This document shows positions 63,145-64,000 of a stretch of 64,000 nt of DNA, piece by piece. Location of the stretch: positions 3,658,001-3,722,000 of the forward strand of contig NZ_CP010897.2 in assembly GCF_000934605.2 (NCBI RefSeq), given 5' to 3'. Under the pieces are notes generated by a model. The model was given only the letters and a program-made list of their open reading frames with translations. It did no database searches and was not told the DNA's origin. Source of the stretch: Pandoraea vervacti (GTDB lineage: Bacteria; Pseudomonadota; Gammaproteobacteria; Burkholderiales; Burkholderiaceae). A program made the position numbers and the translations under genes. Positions within the stretch are counted from its first letter, which is position 1; the number at the start of each line of letters is the position of its first letter.

Positions 63145-64000
63145 TTACTTCGCTGTCGGCATCGCGAACTCGGCACCCTTCTCCGTGCTTTCCGGCCAGC
63201 GTTGCATGATCGACTTCTGCTTGGTGTAGAAGCGCACGCCTTCTTCACCGTAAGCGTGCATATCGCCGAACAGGCTGCGCTTCCAGCCGCCGAAGCCGTG
63301 CCACGCCATCGGCACCGGAATCGGCACGTTGATACCGACCATGCCGACCTCGATACGACGACCGAATTCGCGAGCGATGTGGCCGTCTCGCGTATAGCAG
63401 GCCACACCGTTGCCGAACTCATGGGCGTTGATGAGATCCACGGCTTCCGTGAAGTCCTTCACGCGCACGCACGAGAGCACCGGCCCGAAGATTTCTTCCT
63501 TGTAGATGCGCATGTCAGGCGTCACGTGATCGAACAGCGTGCCGCCGGTGAAAAAGCCTTCTTCATGGCCCGGCACCTTCAGACCGCGGCCGTCGACCAC
63601 CAGCTTCGCGCCTTCTTCCACGCCCAGCGCGATATAGCTCTCGATGCGCTCCAGCGATTGACGGGTCACGATCGGACCCATTTCGGCGTCCGGTTCCATG
63701 CCGTTCTTGACGACCAGCGTGCGAGCGCGCTCGGCCAGACGATCCATGATCTTGTCGGCCACGTCGCCAACGAGCACCGCGACCGAAATGGCCATGCAAC
63801 GCTCGCCGGCCGAACCGTACCCGGCGCCGACCAGCGCGTCGATGGCCTGGTCGAGATCGGCGTCAGGCATCACGACCATGTGATTCTTCGCGCCACCCAG
63901 TGCTTGCACGCGCTTGCCATGCTTGGCGCCGGTTTCGTAGATGTAGTTCGCAATCGGGGTCGAGCCAACGAAGCTGATCGCCTTGACGTCCGCGTGCGTG
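63145..64000 (-). CDS. mmsA: CoA-acylating methylmalonate-semialdehyde dehydrogenase, C-terminal part
   Basis: 285 codons in the window; the start is beyond 64000. The enzyme oxidises (methyl)malonate semialdehyde to an acyl-CoA in valine, inositol or beta-alanine breakdown. Visible features are FVGSTP, the catalytic Cys in SAGERCMAISVAV, and KEEIFGPVLSCVRV and NVPIPVPMAWHGFGGWKRSLFGD, all typical of MMSDH. There is no activating Glu at the usual ALDH position in the shown part (QALGGAKNH), as in CoA-acylating members. Confidence 0.93.
   Translation of the reverse strand, partial: THADVKAISFVGSTPIANYIYETGAKHGKRVQALGGAKNHMVVMPDADLDQAIDALVGAGYGSAGERCMAISVAVLVGDVADKIMDRLAERARTLVVKNGMEPDAEMGPIVTRQSLERIESYIALGVEEGAKLVVDGRGLKVPGHEEGFFTGGTLFDHVTPDMRIYKEEIFGPVLSCVRVKDFTEAVDLINAHEFGNGVACYTRDGHIAREFGRRIEVGMVGINVPIPVPMAWHGFGGWKRSLFGDMHAYGEEGVRFYTKQKSIMQRWPESTEKGAEFAMPTAK

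Overview
This is a GC-rich chromosomal window from a betaproteobacterium. Neighbour pairs such as yqeY-dnaG, xseB-ispA-dxs, thrB next to a BPSS1780-type membrane protein, and uvrD facing valS point to the order Burkholderiales, family Burkholderiaceae. Gene content resembles Pandoraea, but that genus call is inference because no search could be run.

Region 1-45.7 kb is core chromosome, mostly housekeeping and metabolism. In order it holds: dnaG (cut by the window edge) and yqeY; a YhiN-type flavoprotein and tsaD; folE2; the xseB-ispA-dxs isoprenoid cluster; a Rieske oxygenase, an EamA transporter and a 3-mercaptopyruvate-type sulfurtransferase; a ZIP transporter; a Tat-exported dienelactone-hydrolase-like protein; a type II NADH dehydrogenase; polA abutting a LOG-family gene head to head; a YeeE/YedE sulfur transporter; a DUF2782 protein, thrB and a membrane protein; uvrD, valS, galU; TusA and Nudix genes; a CLC antiporter; a threonine aldolase, a tautomerase, a class II aldolase and an MFS transporter; alaS; a CoA-transferase; aqpZ; an NRAMP-like transporter. 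It closes with a compact set of small stress-type genes (ferritin-like protein, membrane protein, BON domain, 56-residue zinc ribbon, CBS pair).

Region 46.1-52.9 kb is an integrated element at a tRNA-Arg(CCU) gene. It is bounded by a direct repeat of about 145 bp that covers the tRNA leader and the first 14 tRNA bases. It has near-identical putative integrase arm sites just inside both ends and a tyrosine integrase gene at the tRNA side that is broken by a frameshift. The cargo is two unrecognised genes. The second, an RNase H-fold-like protein, is split by an IS2-group insertion; removing the IS and one 3-bp repeat restores a 389-residue reading frame. An IS5-family (IS427-type) element sits beside it. 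The element also appears to supply a copy of the tRNA promoter from within the integrase coding sequence.

Region 53.1-56.2 kb is a complete IS66-family element with a perfect 8-bp target duplication and a decayed passenger gene. It lies next to an orphan fragment of a CsgG-like gene. From 56.8 kb the window returns to core genes: a glycosyltransferase-like hypothetical, a WbuC-type cupin, rpsU (here not beside yqeY-dnaG), a general porin, a Lys/Ala-tailed protein, a MscS channel and the edge of mmsA.

The best candidates for something undescribed are the tRNA-Arg element (structured leader duplicated with pairing kept, promoter restored by the element) and its two-gene unknown cargo.
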